Part shown: positions 1 to 8,604 of the stretch, piece by piece
How positions within the stretch are numbered: the first letter of the stretch is position 1
Layout: every line of letters begins with the position of its first letter
Source: Methylobacterium sp. BTF04
Lineage (GTDB): Bacteria; Pseudomonadota; Alphaproteobacteria; Rhizobiales; Beijerinckiaceae
Length of the DNA stretch: 64,000 bases
Assembly: GCF_010692745.1 (NCBI RefSeq)
Contig: NZ_JAAHTB010000014.1
Location: forward strand, 1 to 64,000
Direction: 5' to 3'
Translations under genes and position numbers: made by a program
Notes under the pieces: model-generated
The model's database searches: none
The model's input: only the letters and a program-made list of their open reading frames with translations
Told to the model about the DNA's origin: nothing

Positions 1-299
1 TGCCACGGCAGCAGGCGCTTGAACTCGTCCACCAGCCCGTCCGCGACGATCCTAATTCCGCTCACGATCCCGACCACCTCTCGCATCAGTGAGAGGCCCT
101 GAATCACAGGCGGAGTCAGGCCGTCAACGACAAGGGTTCAAACTGATAGATGCTCAGCATGCTATCCAACGATGTAAATCTAAATTACGATTCTGCTCAA
201 TTTTTACCCTGTCTCATTGTTAGAAGTAATCTACTATAATCTTGTATTATTTTTCTCAGTCGATTAGATAAAATTAAATCGGAAAATAAGAATAAAAAG
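1..299. other. left edge, no confident gene; A+T-rich from about 150
   Basis: A short minus-strand frame with an ATG at 86 (reading MREVVGIVSGIRIVADGLVD and onward) is open to the window edge, but it is too short to identify. From about 150 to 299 the DNA is clearly A+T-rich, unlike the rest of the window. It lies just downstream of the minus-strand glycosyltransferase gene, so it may hold a transcription end or mark an island border. No clear hairpin terminator was seen. Confidence 0.3.
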
Positions 300-2585
300 T
301 CAACGGTGGGTGTAAGATTTCACGGCGCGTCCAATCCAACGTAAAAAATAGGTCGACCGCCACGATAATGATTTGCGCATTAACTCGCGTGACGCAATTG
401 TAGCGGCGAGATGCAGGCGCGCATCTGCCAGAAAAGCCTCGGCTTCTTGAATTTTATTTGAAAAATTATGAGACTCTTTCGCTCGAAACTGAATTTCTTT
501 CGTCAAAGCATATTCTTTTTTCGTGACTTTTTTTGAAAGCCTATAGAATTCTATCTTACTGCGTTTCAATTTTTGAGAAACACATTTTAATTTCTCGCTT
601 TTATCCAATATCTGATTTTGCAATTCCGCGGTCAAGTGCCTGTGTTCTATCTCGCTCGCCACCATGTCGTGGCTAATTTTTGCGACGGTAAAATTCTGAA
701 CTGCAGCGGCTTCTGCTTGCTGGGCGAGATCACGATCGCGCAGCCGGATTTCAACATTTAGGCGATCGACCGAGCGAATATTGGAGATATCGAGGGAGCC
801 GCTCCAGTCCCGCAAGCGCTCTATCTCTGACGGCTTTTCAGCGAATTCATAGAGACAATTCAGCGCAAAATTTTGCTGGTGAAGCTGGCCGCTGCGTTGT
901 GCGAGTTCGGCGATCCGTAGCGCAATCGGCAGATCAGACGATACGAGGTCTTCCGAAAACACTTCGCGATATAAAGGCTCGTCGATCACAGCGAAATGCT
1001 CAAGGACTTTAGATGCCTCGAAATTCGAGCGTAGTCTGTTCTCCTCGCTTGGTGCGCTTGCATTGGCATTATCGGCGCGGATACGAAAGGCACTCAGCGG
1101 CTCGGACAACATGCTGATGTTATGCCCCGCAATCAGCATCCGTATCCACATGTCGAGATCTTGAAGATTCGTCAGGCGCGGGTCGTACGTTCCGGCGTCG
1201 TCGTAGGCTTCGCGGCGGATCATCGCCGTCGGTGCGCACAGACAATTTCCGTGAAAGAAGAACTGCCTCAGCCACGTGCGGCGGCTGAAGTCTGGGAAAC
1301 GAAGCGGCAGCGTGAAATCGTTAAAGGGGGGCGTCGGTAGCCCGCCCTCACCGACGGTGCGTGGCTGGCCGAACACCAGTGAGACCTGCGGATTCGCCTC
1401 GAGAAATTCAACTTGGCGGCGGAGGCGCCCCGGCAATGCCCAGTCATCAGAGTTCAAGATCGCGAGGTACCGGCCGCTGGCTCGCGCGATCGTCGTATTC
1501 ATTGCCGTCGAGATACCGAGGTTGCGCGGATGCGCTTCCAGCTTGATGCGCGGATCGACAAAAGTCTTAAGAATTGACAGAGTGCCGTCGGTCGAGCCGT
1601 CGTCGGTTACTACGATTTCGAAGTCTTGGAACGATTGATCGAGTACGCTTTCAATCGTTTGGCGAACGTAAGCGGCGTGGTTGTAAGTTTTGACGAGAAC
1701 CGACACCATTGGATTAATGCGTGTTGTCGCCGGCAACGATGCAAGTGGGCGGAGGGGCGCCGCCTCGACACGGGTCATCTCGCTGCGCTCCTCCCACCAG
1801 AGTGGCCGGACGCACGCATCGTTGGCTTCAAAACCGTCCGCTGCGAGATCAGTGGAGCAAGACTCCATCTCATTCCAGAACTCACGCAGTTTCTGCTTCG
1901 TCCAGAGGTAATGCTGGCCATAGCCTTCTGCGACATCGATGGTCCCAAGCCGTAATGCCTGCGCGGCCTCGCGACTCGCATTCCGTTCGAAGCCGAGATG
2001 CTTGTAATGCCAGAGCATTAGTGTGTCGCGCGAGGGGAACCGCAACTCACCGTCTGGCTCGGCTAAATGTCGTCCGGGACCGAAGCCTGTCTCACGCAGG
2101 GCGTTCGGGTCGAATATGCTGAGCTTGTTGAACGCGATCCGCGCCCTGCCGTTTGTCACCCGCCGGACAAGGAGACCATCGTCGGAGGGCATCTTCGGCG
2201 CATTCATGTCGAAGCCGAGGGCGGGGATCAGAGTGACCCCACATTCCCTCTGCTCGGCGAGATACTCCACCATTGAGCGATCGCGCAGATGCAGGTGTTC
2301 GTCGATGGCCGTGACGATCACCCAGTCCGCATGGCCGCGACTCGCCTTCCATGCTTCGTCTTGCATGACTTTGTGTGACAGCACGAAGGATTGTGCCTCC
2401 ACGCGCTGGAAGCTCCTCACTTCGACGTTCGGATGGCGTGTCAGGATCTCGCGAGATCCATCCGTGGAGCCGTCGTCGTAGATGATGTAGCGGTCCACGA
2501 AGGGATCGTAGTGGCGAAAAAAGAAACCGAGCATGTCGGCCTCGTCCCAGCACACCGTGTAGAGGTGAACGACGGGCTTCCTCAC
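300..2585 (-). CDS. two-domain family 2 glycosyltransferase with C-terminal coiled coil
   Basis: A 761-residue protein with two glycosyltransferase-2-like domains. Domain one covers about residues 5-240 and has YDDGSTDGS at 36-44. Domain two covers about 293-510, with TDDGSTDGT at 327-335 and an NSDD acidic motif at 378-381. Residues about 605-735 are charged and helical, probably coiled coil, and their DNA is much more A+T-rich than the catalytic part. No signal peptide or membrane segment is seen, so it should act at the cytoplasmic face. It is the last gene of the amino-sugar cassette and overlaps the preceding acyltransferase by 4 bases, so it probably transfers the sugar made there or extends the glycan carrying it. 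Donor and acceptor cannot be read from the sequence. Confidence 0.85.
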   Translation of the reverse strand: MRKPVVHLYTVCWDEADMLGFFFRHYDPFVDRYIIYDDGSTDGSREILTRHPNVEVRSFQRVEAQSFVLSHKVMQDEAWKASRGHADWVIVTAIDEHLHLRDRSMVEYLAEQRECGVTLIPALGFDMNAPKMPSDDGLLVRRVTNGRARIAFNKLSIFDPNALRETGFGPGRHLAEPDGELRFPSRDTLMLWHYKHLGFERNASREAAQALRLGTIDVAEGYGQHYLWTKQKLREFWNEMESCSTDLAADGFEANDACVRPLWWEERSEMTRVEAAPLRPLASLPATTRINPMVSVLVKTYNHAAYVRQTIESVLDQSFQDFEIVVTDDGSTDGTLSILKTFVDPRIKLEAHPRNLGISTAMNTTIARASGRYLAILNSDDWALPGRLRRQVEFLEANPQVSLVFGQPRTVGEGGLPTPPFNDFTLPLRFPDFSRRTWLRQFFFHGNCLCAPTAMIRREAYDDAGTYDPRLTNLQDLDMWIRMLIAGHNISMLSEPLSAFRIRADNANASAPSEENRLRSNFEASKVLEHFAVIDEPLYREVFSEDLVSSDLPIALRIAELAQRSGQLHQQNFALNCLYEFAEKPSEIERLRDWSGSLDISNIRSVDRLNVEIRLRDRDLAQQAEAAAVQNFTVAKISHDMVASEIEHRHLTAELQNQILDKSEKLKCVSQKLKRSKIEFYRLSKKVTKKEYALTKEIQFRAKESHNFSNKIQEAEAFLADARLHLAATIASRELMRKSLSWRSTYFLRWIGRAVKSYTHR

Positions 2586-3238
2586 GTGACGGGCGATCCC
2601 TTGTAGCCGCCGATCTCCCGCCGAACGATACGGGCCGGATTGCCGAGAACGAGCGTTGCTTGAGGAACATCGCGGGTTACGACAGAGCCAGCTCCTACGA
2701 CAGCATTATCGCCAATCGTGATGTTCGGGAGGATCGTCGCGCCTGTGCACACCACTGCGCCCCGGCCGATCGTCACGTGGCCGGCCATGACAACGCCGGG
2801 CCCAATCGACACGAAGGCACCGAAACGGGCGTGATGTCCAACGCTGGCGCCGCGATTGACGAAGACGAACTCCTCGAATTCAGAGCCGCCGCCGAGGCTG
2901 CAGCCGGCATTGACGTAGCCGCCTGGTCCGATCTCGATCCGTCGCGGTTTCGGCACGCTCGGATCGACCAGAGTAAAGGGCCGCGCGAGACCAGCCTGCG
3001 CCGCCTCCCGCGCAGCGACCTGGCGGTGCGCCGGGGTGAACAGGGGCACGAGGAAGGGCAGCGTGCGCAGGACCTCGTCGAGATCGCCGATCGCGAGGGC
3101 GGGTAGATCGTCGGGCAGATGGCAGTCGCCGCTCCGATTGCGAATACCGGCCCGGATGGGCAGCGTTGCGCGATACAGACTCTCGACGACATCGATGAGG
3201 ATCGGTGAGCCGGTGCCGAAGAGAAGGACGCCAGTCAT
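2582..3238 (-). CDS. NeuD/PglD-like left-handed beta-helix acyltransferase
   Basis: A 218-residue protein. The N-terminal part (about 1-80) resembles the nucleotide-sugar-binding subdomain of NeuD/PglD proteins (VLLFGTGSP near the start). The C-terminal part carries hexapeptide repeats (IGPGVVMAGHVTIGRGAVV, then IGDNAVVGAGSVV), ending in the NPARIV motif typical of acetyltransferases. In this context it most likely N-acylates the 3-amino group made by the upstream aminotransferase, corresponding to the FdtC/QdtC step. It overlaps both neighbours by 4 bases, so translation is probably coupled. The enzyme class is well supported; the exact substrate is inferred. Confidence 0.82.
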   Translation of the reverse strand: MTGVLLFGTGSPILIDVVESLYRATLPIRAGIRNRSGDCHLPDDLPALAIGDLDEVLRTLPFLVPLFTPAHRQVAAREAAQAGLARPFTLVDPSVPKPRRIEIGPGGYVNAGCSLGGGSEFEEFVFVNRGASVGHHARFGAFVSIGPGVVMAGHVTIGRGAVVCTGATILPNITIGDNAVVGAGSVVTRDVPQATLVLGNPARIVRREIGGYKGSPVT

Positions 3239-4347
3239 CGGCTGTCGGCTTCGACGAAAGCCAGCACGGCATCGGCGATCCGATCCACTGCCCCTTTGGC
3301 GATTTCGGGCTGGATCGGCAGGCTCAGGAGGGTTTCGCTCAGAGCGTCCGTAGCGTGAAGGGACGAGGCTTCGCAGCCCAGGAAAGCGGGATGCCGATGC
3401 AGGCCTGGATTGTAGTGAATCGCGCTGCCGATCCCGGAGGCCGCAAGGTGAGCCATCAGCCCGTCACGATCTCGATATGTCAGAGCGAACTGGTGGTAGA
3501 CGCAGCCTTCTAAGTCTGGCGGAAGGCCGAGGGCTGGGCAGTGTTCGAGACGTGCGCGATAGTGCGATGCAATCGTCCGACGTTCCGTATTGCTAGCCTC
3601 AAGATGTGGCAGAAGTGTCAGTAGGATCGCAGCTTGAAGCTCGTCCAGGCGTGCATTGAAACCGAGGGTACGGCTAATCCGTTCGCCCGGTGCGAAACCG
3701 TAATTCCGGAGCGATCTCAGGCGGTCCGCAAGGCCCGGATCACTCGTCACGATAGCGCCGCCATCGCCGATGCAGCCGAGATTTTTGGTCGGATAGAACG
3801 AATACGCTGCCGCATGACCGAACGTGCCGAGGCTCCGTCCATCCAAAGTGGCGCCATGCGACTGGGCGCAGTCCTCAACCACAACCAGCTGATGCCGATC
3901 CGCGAGCGCCATCAACGCTGGCATATCGCAAGGGTGGCCAAACAGGTGCACCGGCACAATGGCAGCCGAGCGGCCGTTGATGGCATCCGCCACCGCCGCT
4001 GGATCGATGCACCGGGTCCGTGGGTCGACCTCGACGAACTTTGGCTGGGCACCGCAGTGGAGGATGGCCTGAGCGCTACCGGCGAAGGTGAGCGCCGGTA
4101 GGATTACCTCGTCTCCCGGTCCGATCCCGAGCGCGCGCAAAGCGAGCGCAAGCGCATCCGTGCCTGAAGCGACACCGATGCAGTGGCTGCTGCCGTTGTA
4201 CCGCGCGAAGGCTGTCTCGAATGACGCTACGGCCGATCCTAGGATGTAGCTGGTTCCACTGAGCACCGAGGCGACGGCAGCATCAATTTCGCGCCTGAAA
4301 CGAGCGATGCGCTGAGGCGGCGCAGCCTGCGGAATCATGCGTAACAA
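3235..4347 (-). CDS. DegT/DnrJ/EryC1/StrS sugar aminotransferase (FdtB/QdtB-like)
   Basis: A 370-residue PLP enzyme of full family length. ASGTDALALAL at about 60-70 is the cofactor phosphate-binding region. VVVEDCAQSHGA holds the aspartate (D159) that contacts the PLP ring nitrogen. SFYPTKNLG holds the Schiff-base lysine (K188). It sits directly behind a WxcM/FdtA-type ketoisomerase, so the predicted reaction is amination of a dTDP-3-keto-6-deoxyhexose with glutamate as donor. It overlaps fdtA-like by 13 bases and the acyltransferase by 4. Start is at MLRMIPQ; an internal ATG three codons later is equally possible. Confidence 0.9.
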   Translation of the reverse strand: MLRMIPQAAPPQRIARFRREIDAAVASVLSGTSYILGSAVASFETAFARYNGSSHCIGVASGTDALALALRALGIGPGDEVILPALTFAGSAQAILHCGAQPKFVEVDPRTRCIDPAAVADAINGRSAAIVPVHLFGHPCDMPALMALADRHQLVVVEDCAQSHGATLDGRSLGTFGHAAAYSFYPTKNLGCIGDGGAIVTSDPGLADRLRSLRNYGFAPGERISRTLGFNARLDELQAAILLTLLPHLEASNTERRTIASHYRARLEHCPALGLPPDLEGCVYHQFALTYRDRDGLMAHLAASGIGSAIHYNPGLHRHPAFLGCEASSLHATDALSETLLSLPIQPEIAKGAVDRIADAVLAFVEADSR

Positions 4348-4748
4348 TCGGTCCTCATCAGATGCGGCTGGGCGCGGCTATAGTGGCGTGTGTCCTCGTA
4401 ACGCGCCGACGCACAGACGAGAATGAGGGTTCCCGGTACGAACTCGCGAAGATGAATGATTACCCCAGCTCTAACCCAGAGGGCTTGATCGTGGGTGCAC
4501 AAGCGGATGTGGGATTGCTCACGACCATTATCGACCTCAACGAGAACCGATCCAGAGAGAGCCACAATCAACTCGTCGCAGGAATTTGCGTGTCCTCCGC
4601 GAACAACCTCAGGTGCGTCGACCTTTATGAAGAAAACACGCTCAAGCGGGAAAGGAAGGTTTTTAAACTCTTCGAAAGCGACCAAGTCTCCGCGCGCATC
4701 AGTGTGAAGACAGTGCGCGAGCAATTGTGCACCTTCAATCAAGCGCAT
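4335..4748 (-). CDS. WxcM-like/FdtA-type dTDP-4-keto-6-deoxyhexose 3,4-ketoisomerase
   Basis: A 137-residue single-domain cupin of FdtA/QdtA length. The family moves the keto group of dTDP-4-keto-6-deoxyglucose from C4 to C3 so that the following aminotransferase can act. The cupin strand DELIVALSGSVLVEVDNG (58-75) is clear. The family signature RGxHAHK appears here as RGGHANS, so H53 is kept while the second histidine is replaced by N55. It is first in the minus-strand operon; the A+T-rich stretch 4749-4840 upstream is the likely promoter region. The change at N55 leaves some doubt whether stereochemistry or activity is the same. Confidence 0.78.
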   Translation of the reverse strand: MRLIEGAQLLAHCLHTDARGDLVAFEEFKNLPFPLERVFFIKVDAPEVVRGGHANSCDELIVALSGSVLVEVDNGREQSHIRLCTHDQALWVRAGVIIHLREFVPGTLILVCASARYEDTRHYSRAQPHLMRTDCYA

Positions 4749-5000
4749 GATGCCTCCAATTTATGATTTTTCTGGGAGTATCATTAGCAGTTAGACCAAC
4801 CATTTCAAGGTCAGGATAAATTAGTATCAAAAATTGCCGGAATATCCTGGTTGTAGATGCCTAGTAATCCTGCCCTGTTCCGGCAGGGTCTGCTCAGCGA
4901 ACGGTTTTAGACCGGGCCTCGTTGAGCGGGGCTCACGCTGGGTGGCGGTCGAGAAAGGCCCATGGTTGTGTCTTCGGGTTCGGACGTTGACGCGGATGGG

Positions 5001-5495
5001 ATGGCTGCTCCCGTGCCGATGCGGCCAGACTTCGATGCCGAGGCCCTGGGTGCCCGTTTCGAGAATGTGCGCGCGCCCCGGATCAGATCCGTCGCCCGCT
5101 GGCGCTGTCTGTGATCTAAGCGGGTAGCCCGCGCACCGCGTTCACCGACCACTTCGATGCGATCTGCCCGACCCGCGACACGGGAGCCAGGCTCGTCATG
5201 CCCCGCTGCACCACCCAAGCGATGAACCGGCACGCGGTCGAGATCGCAAACGCTGTCGGGCCCGGAGCGCACGCTGTGCTCCTGCTCGATCCGGCCCGGT
5301 GGCACAGGCCCGAATACGCTCATCGTGACCGGCACCCTCACTTTGCTGCCCCTGCCGTGGCGCGCCACTGAACTGAACCCGGTGGAAAGCCTCTGGCAGG
5401 GCCCGCGCGAGAATTCGCTCGGCAATCAGATCTTTGCTTCCTGCGAAGCCATCCTCGACCCTTCCTGTGACGCCTGGAACAGGCTCATCGAGTAG
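5001..5495 (+). pseudogene. degraded IS630-family transposase
   Basis: Three blocks match the IS630 transposase layout. MAAPVPMRPDFDAEAL at 5001 fits the N-terminal helix-turn-helix region. A middle block reads CPTRDTGARLVMPRC, then QAMNRHAVEIANAV and AVLLLDPARWH, part of the DDE core. TELNPVESLW then leads into DAWNRLIE with a stop at 5493-5495, the usual C-terminus. The first block hits a stop at about 5113, most of the central region is deleted, and a frame change occurs near 5305. No complete copy exists here, so the element cannot move by itself. It lies between the amino-sugar cassette and the sulfotransferases, consistent with past transposition in this region. Confidence 0.75.
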
Positions 5496-5576
5496 CCCTG
5501 GCGCATCAGGCCAATCGATCTGCGCGCCTGGGCCAACGGCTTCTGATCATTCAGGGTTCGTATGAATTTCGTGCGC

Positions 5577-6362
5577 TCATAACGTGCGTGCGAGCAAGTC
5601 GGGGCTGTCGATATAGTTCGGGTCACCGAATTCGGCGATGAAGCGCGCCCGCCAAGCGTGGCTCGCGTCGTCCCGCTGGATGCGGAGATCGACCTGTCCA
5701 AGCACGATGCGAGGACGAGGCGCAACGCCGAGCGCGTCGGAGACCCGATCGACCGCTTGCTGAGGATCGTGTGTCAGCTCCTCGTAAGACACTGTGACGG
5801 GGACGATGCCGGTGCGCGCGAAGAACATGTCCCAGCGGGCGTTGCGCTGGCAGACTTGCCCGATATAGGTACGGATCGCCTCCCCGTCGTAGCTGATCTC
5901 GCCTTGCACGTCCTCTGTGGAGCGAAACTGCCGAGACTGCATCGACCGCACCCAGGAGATCGCTTGTCCTGTCACATCGTCCCGGCGCAGCCGCACGAAG
6001 GTGATGTTGGGCAAAACCTCAGTCAGCTTCAAATGCGGCGTAACGCTGTCAAAGAGACCTGGGAAGAGTTTTAGGGCGTAGATCCCATTGGGTGTCGCGC
6101 CCATCGTCAAGATACGTTCGATCTGCTGCATGGGATCGTCCGGGTAGGTCGGATCGTCACGCTGCCGTCGCACGGGACCGTTGAAATACTCGCGCGGATG
6201 ACCGAGAGCGCCGGTGCTGGTCAGGAGTTCGCAAAAGTAATTGCTGCCTGAGCGCGGGGCCCCACAGACCGCGTAGCCGCGTGTCGCGGCCTGGGGAGGC
6301 CCCACGATGGGCGTGACGCGCGCAGCGTTCCGCTGGGACAACAGGCGAGCGACAAATTTCAT
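5577..6362 (-). CDS. Stf0-family sulfotransferase (copy 2)
   Basis: A 261-residue protein from ATG at 6362 (MKFVARLL). The longer open frame upstream only runs through the neighbouring gene. GAPRSGSNYFCELL is the 5'-phosphosulfate-binding loop of PAPS sulfotransferases, followed by HPREYFN, as in Stf0/NodH-type enzymes that sulfate carbohydrates. CQRNARWDMFF and a C-terminal GDPNY motif are shared with the paralogue just upstream. The gap to that gene is 10 bases, so they are cotranscribed tandem duplicates. The acceptor is unknown; trehalose or glycolipid acceptors are known for the family, and the glycan genes nearby suggest a surface sugar. Confidence 0.85.
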   Translation of the reverse strand: MKFVARLLSQRNAARVTPIVGPPQAATRGYAVCGAPRSGSNYFCELLTSTGALGHPREYFNGPVRRQRDDPTYPDDPMQQIERILTMGATPNGIYALKLFPGLFDSVTPHLKLTEVLPNITFVRLRRDDVTGQAISWVRSMQSRQFRSTEDVQGEISYDGEAIRTYIGQVCQRNARWDMFFARTGIVPVTVSYEELTHDPQQAVDRVSDALGVAPRPRIVLGQVDLRIQRDDASHAWRARFIAEFGDPNYIDSPDLLARTL

Positions 6363-6372
6363 CAAAATAGGC

Positions 6373-7140
6373 TCAAGCGGGATCCTGGAACACATCGACA
6401 TAGTTCGGGTCACCGCGCTCAGCCCGAAATCGGTCACGCCACGCAACGCTGGACGAGTCACTCTGTTGCCGGAACGTTGACGAGGTAAGATCGACGCTCG
6501 GACATTTTGGGAGGCCAAGGAAGGCCGTGACCCGCCCGATCTCACGATCAGGGTTTGCCAAAAAATCCTCATAGGTGACGTCGAGGGACGGCAAGCCGGT
6601 GCGGGCGAAAAACATGTCCCACCGGGCATTGCGCTGACAGATTTGGCGCAATCTTTGTGCGATCGCATCTCCGTCGTAAGCAACTTCGCCATGACTCGCG
6701 TCGGTGCTGCGGAATTGCTGGGTCTGGTTCGCCCGGACCCAGGAGATCGCCTGACCCAGGACGTCCCCACGCTTGAAGCGGAGGAAGCTCAAGTTCGGTA
6801 AAACCTCGGTCCAGCGCAGGTGCGGCGCGACGAGGTCGTGCAGGCCAGGGAAGGTCTTAAGGGCATAGATCCCATTGGGCGTCGCTCCCATCGTCAAGAT
6901 ACGATCGATCTGCTCGTGCGGATCGTCTGGATAGGTGGGATCATCGTAGGTGCGCCGCGCGGTACCGTTGAAGTATTCGCGTGGGCGTCCGAGTACGCCC
7001 GTGCTGCTGAGAACGTCGCAGAAGAAGTTACTGCCGGAACGTGGCAGCGTGCAGACCGCATAGCCTCGTAGCGGACTGGAAGCCGAAAGAGCGACCGTGT
7101 GGGGTGCTCGTACAAGAAAGAGACGGCGTAACAGCTTCAT
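6373..7140 (-). CDS. Stf0-family sulfotransferase (copy 1)
   Basis: A 255-residue paralogue of the next gene downstream, started at MKLLRRLF (ATG at 7140). An upstream in-frame ATG at 7206 would add 22 residues with no family match. LPRSGSNFFCDVL is the PAPS phosphate-binding loop and RPREYFN follows. Shared blocks such as MGATPNGIYALK and CQRNARWDMFFARTG show recent duplication, while the C-terminal 60 residues have diverged, suggesting different acceptors. It is the promoter-proximal gene of the pair. Predicted cytoplasmic enzyme using PAPS. Confidence 0.85.
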   Translation of the reverse strand: MKLLRRLFLVRAPHTVALSASSPLRGYAVCTLPRSGSNFFCDVLSSTGVLGRPREYFNGTARRTYDDPTYPDDPHEQIDRILTMGATPNGIYALKTFPGLHDLVAPHLRWTEVLPNLSFLRFKRGDVLGQAISWVRANQTQQFRSTDASHGEVAYDGDAIAQRLRQICQRNARWDMFFARTGLPSLDVTYEDFLANPDREIGRVTAFLGLPKCPSVDLTSSTFRQQSDSSSVAWRDRFRAERGDPNYVDVFQDPA

Positions 7141-7676
7141 TTTGCCGTCGTTACACGCCCTCTCGGCTTCGCGCCAGATCCGAAGCGAGCAGAGAACCGC
7201 TGTCACGACATGAATGCGCGCCTATCAAATCAGGATATAGGCTAAGAATTACGGCAGATTACGAGATGTAATGTTATAATACATTCATCAGCCGATTGAA
7301 AATCTTCAGTCGCCGTCTCGGCACGAGCTCATTGAACACAGACGTTCCTGCCGCAACTGGAGCGCCATCCGACCGGGATGAACCGCTGGGACCTACCCCT
7401 CGCGGTTTAGATGTGATTCCTCGCGCGGCTTTCGCAGGAGTGGCGCATGCCATCGGCCCTATCCGTCGCTCTGCGCGACCGTGGGGTCGCCACCGTCGAG
7501 AGAGGCGCGTCTCGCCGTCAGGGCGCAGCGGCCCTCGCGTCGGCCCGGTACGCGACGCAGATCGACCGACTCCGGCGGCGGTCCAACGCGTTCAGCGCCA
7601 GCTCGACCAGCGGAGTGGCTCGGAAATGCGCCGATCATGACTGCCTTTGAAGAGGCGTCGGTGGTGGACGTGTTGA
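7141..7676. other. intergenic region without a supported gene
   Basis: Several overlapping frames exist on the plus strand between 7296 and 7741, but they are Arg/Ser/Pro-rich with no recognisable domain or convincing ribosome site, as expected for chance frames in high-G+C DNA. The part from 7205 to 7300, upstream of the sulfotransferases, is A+T-rich and probably contains their promoter. Confidence 0.4.
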
Positions 7677-8234
7677 TCAGCGTAAGCCGCGCGCGGCCAT
7701 CTCCTCTGGCGCGTGCTCCGCTGCGGTTTGGCGCGCGATGACATCGGCTAAATTGATCGGCCTGTAATCGCACGCATCAGCGCCGACATCACAGGAACGG
7801 CTGGTATCGGCCAGGCATGCATGGGTGTGCCCGTACAGGTGTCTTGTCTCTCGCCAGAAACCCGGCCAACTCCGATGCGGATAGTGAGACAGAAACAGGC
7901 GCCGCGGCTGTCCCTCCGCGTCCGTCACCGTAATGCGCGCGCTCTCCATCGGCGGCTCGTACCACGGCAACTCCAGCACCCGGTTCGTATCGTGGTTTCC
8001 GCGCACAAGCCGCTTCATGCCGTTCAAGCGAGCGAACACGGCCGCGCAGTGCGACCTGCTCGCATCGGCCGCGAAATCGCCGAGATGCCAGATCTCGTCT
8101 TCGGGCTTAACGACCGCGTTCCAACGCGCGATCAAAGCCTCGTCATGTCCCTCGACAGAACCGAAGAGACCGCGCCGCCGCTGCACGAGAGCCGCGTCCC
8201 CAAAATGCGTGTCCGCCGTGAAGAATGTCGCCAT
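7677..8234 (-). CDS. calcineurin-like metallophosphoesterase
   Basis: A 185-residue protein started at ATG 8234 (MATFFTADTHFGD). It shows the ordered metal-binding motifs of the family: DTHFGD near the N-terminus, HLGDFA at about 56-61, GNHD at about 84-87, LSHYPH and then GHTH. Length and motifs match the small single-domain phosphoesterases that hydrolyse phosphomono- or diesters with two metal ions. The natural substrate cannot be told. It is a single gene, convergent with nothing and divergent from the secreted protein gene at 8605. The longer frame upstream of 8234 lacks conservation. Confidence 0.82.
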   Translation of the reverse strand: MATFFTADTHFGDAALVQRRRGLFGSVEGHDEALIARWNAVVKPEDEIWHLGDFAADASRSHCAAVFARLNGMKRLVRGNHDTNRVLELPWYEPPMESARITVTDAEGQPRRLFLSHYPHRSWPGFWRETRHLYGHTHACLADTSRSCDVGADACDYRPINLADVIARQTAAEHAPEEMAARGLR

Positions 8235-8604
8235 GCGTCCTGCAGAAAAACCACGTCCGAAGGGTCGAGCGTCGAATCGATAATTCTCCCGACGTGGCGC
8301 CGACCACGGCGCTCTCAAGTGGGCGCGGCATTGCACCACTCTATCGCGATTTGGTCAGAAAGGGCTCCGTCGGCGACAAGCTCCAGGCCGAGAGCCATGG
8401 CAGTGTCGTTGGCGGAAAAGCGGCGAGGCCTGGTGGGGAGTGCTTGTGATTCACAGAGCCGGATCACGTCTTCCTGGAGCAATCCCGCTGCAGCAGTCCG
8501 GTCCAGGTGCGACCGGGTAAGAAATCGGTTGCGGCATGAAGCTTGACCGCGACCTCATGCGTTGCCGGGGCAGATTGATCCGCCGCTCCATCAGCGAGAA
8601 ACCG

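Noticed and set aside
7296..7741. Plus-strand ORFs as a decayed transposase
   Set aside because: No block resembling a known transposase could be recognised, unlike the IS630 relic at 5001-5495.
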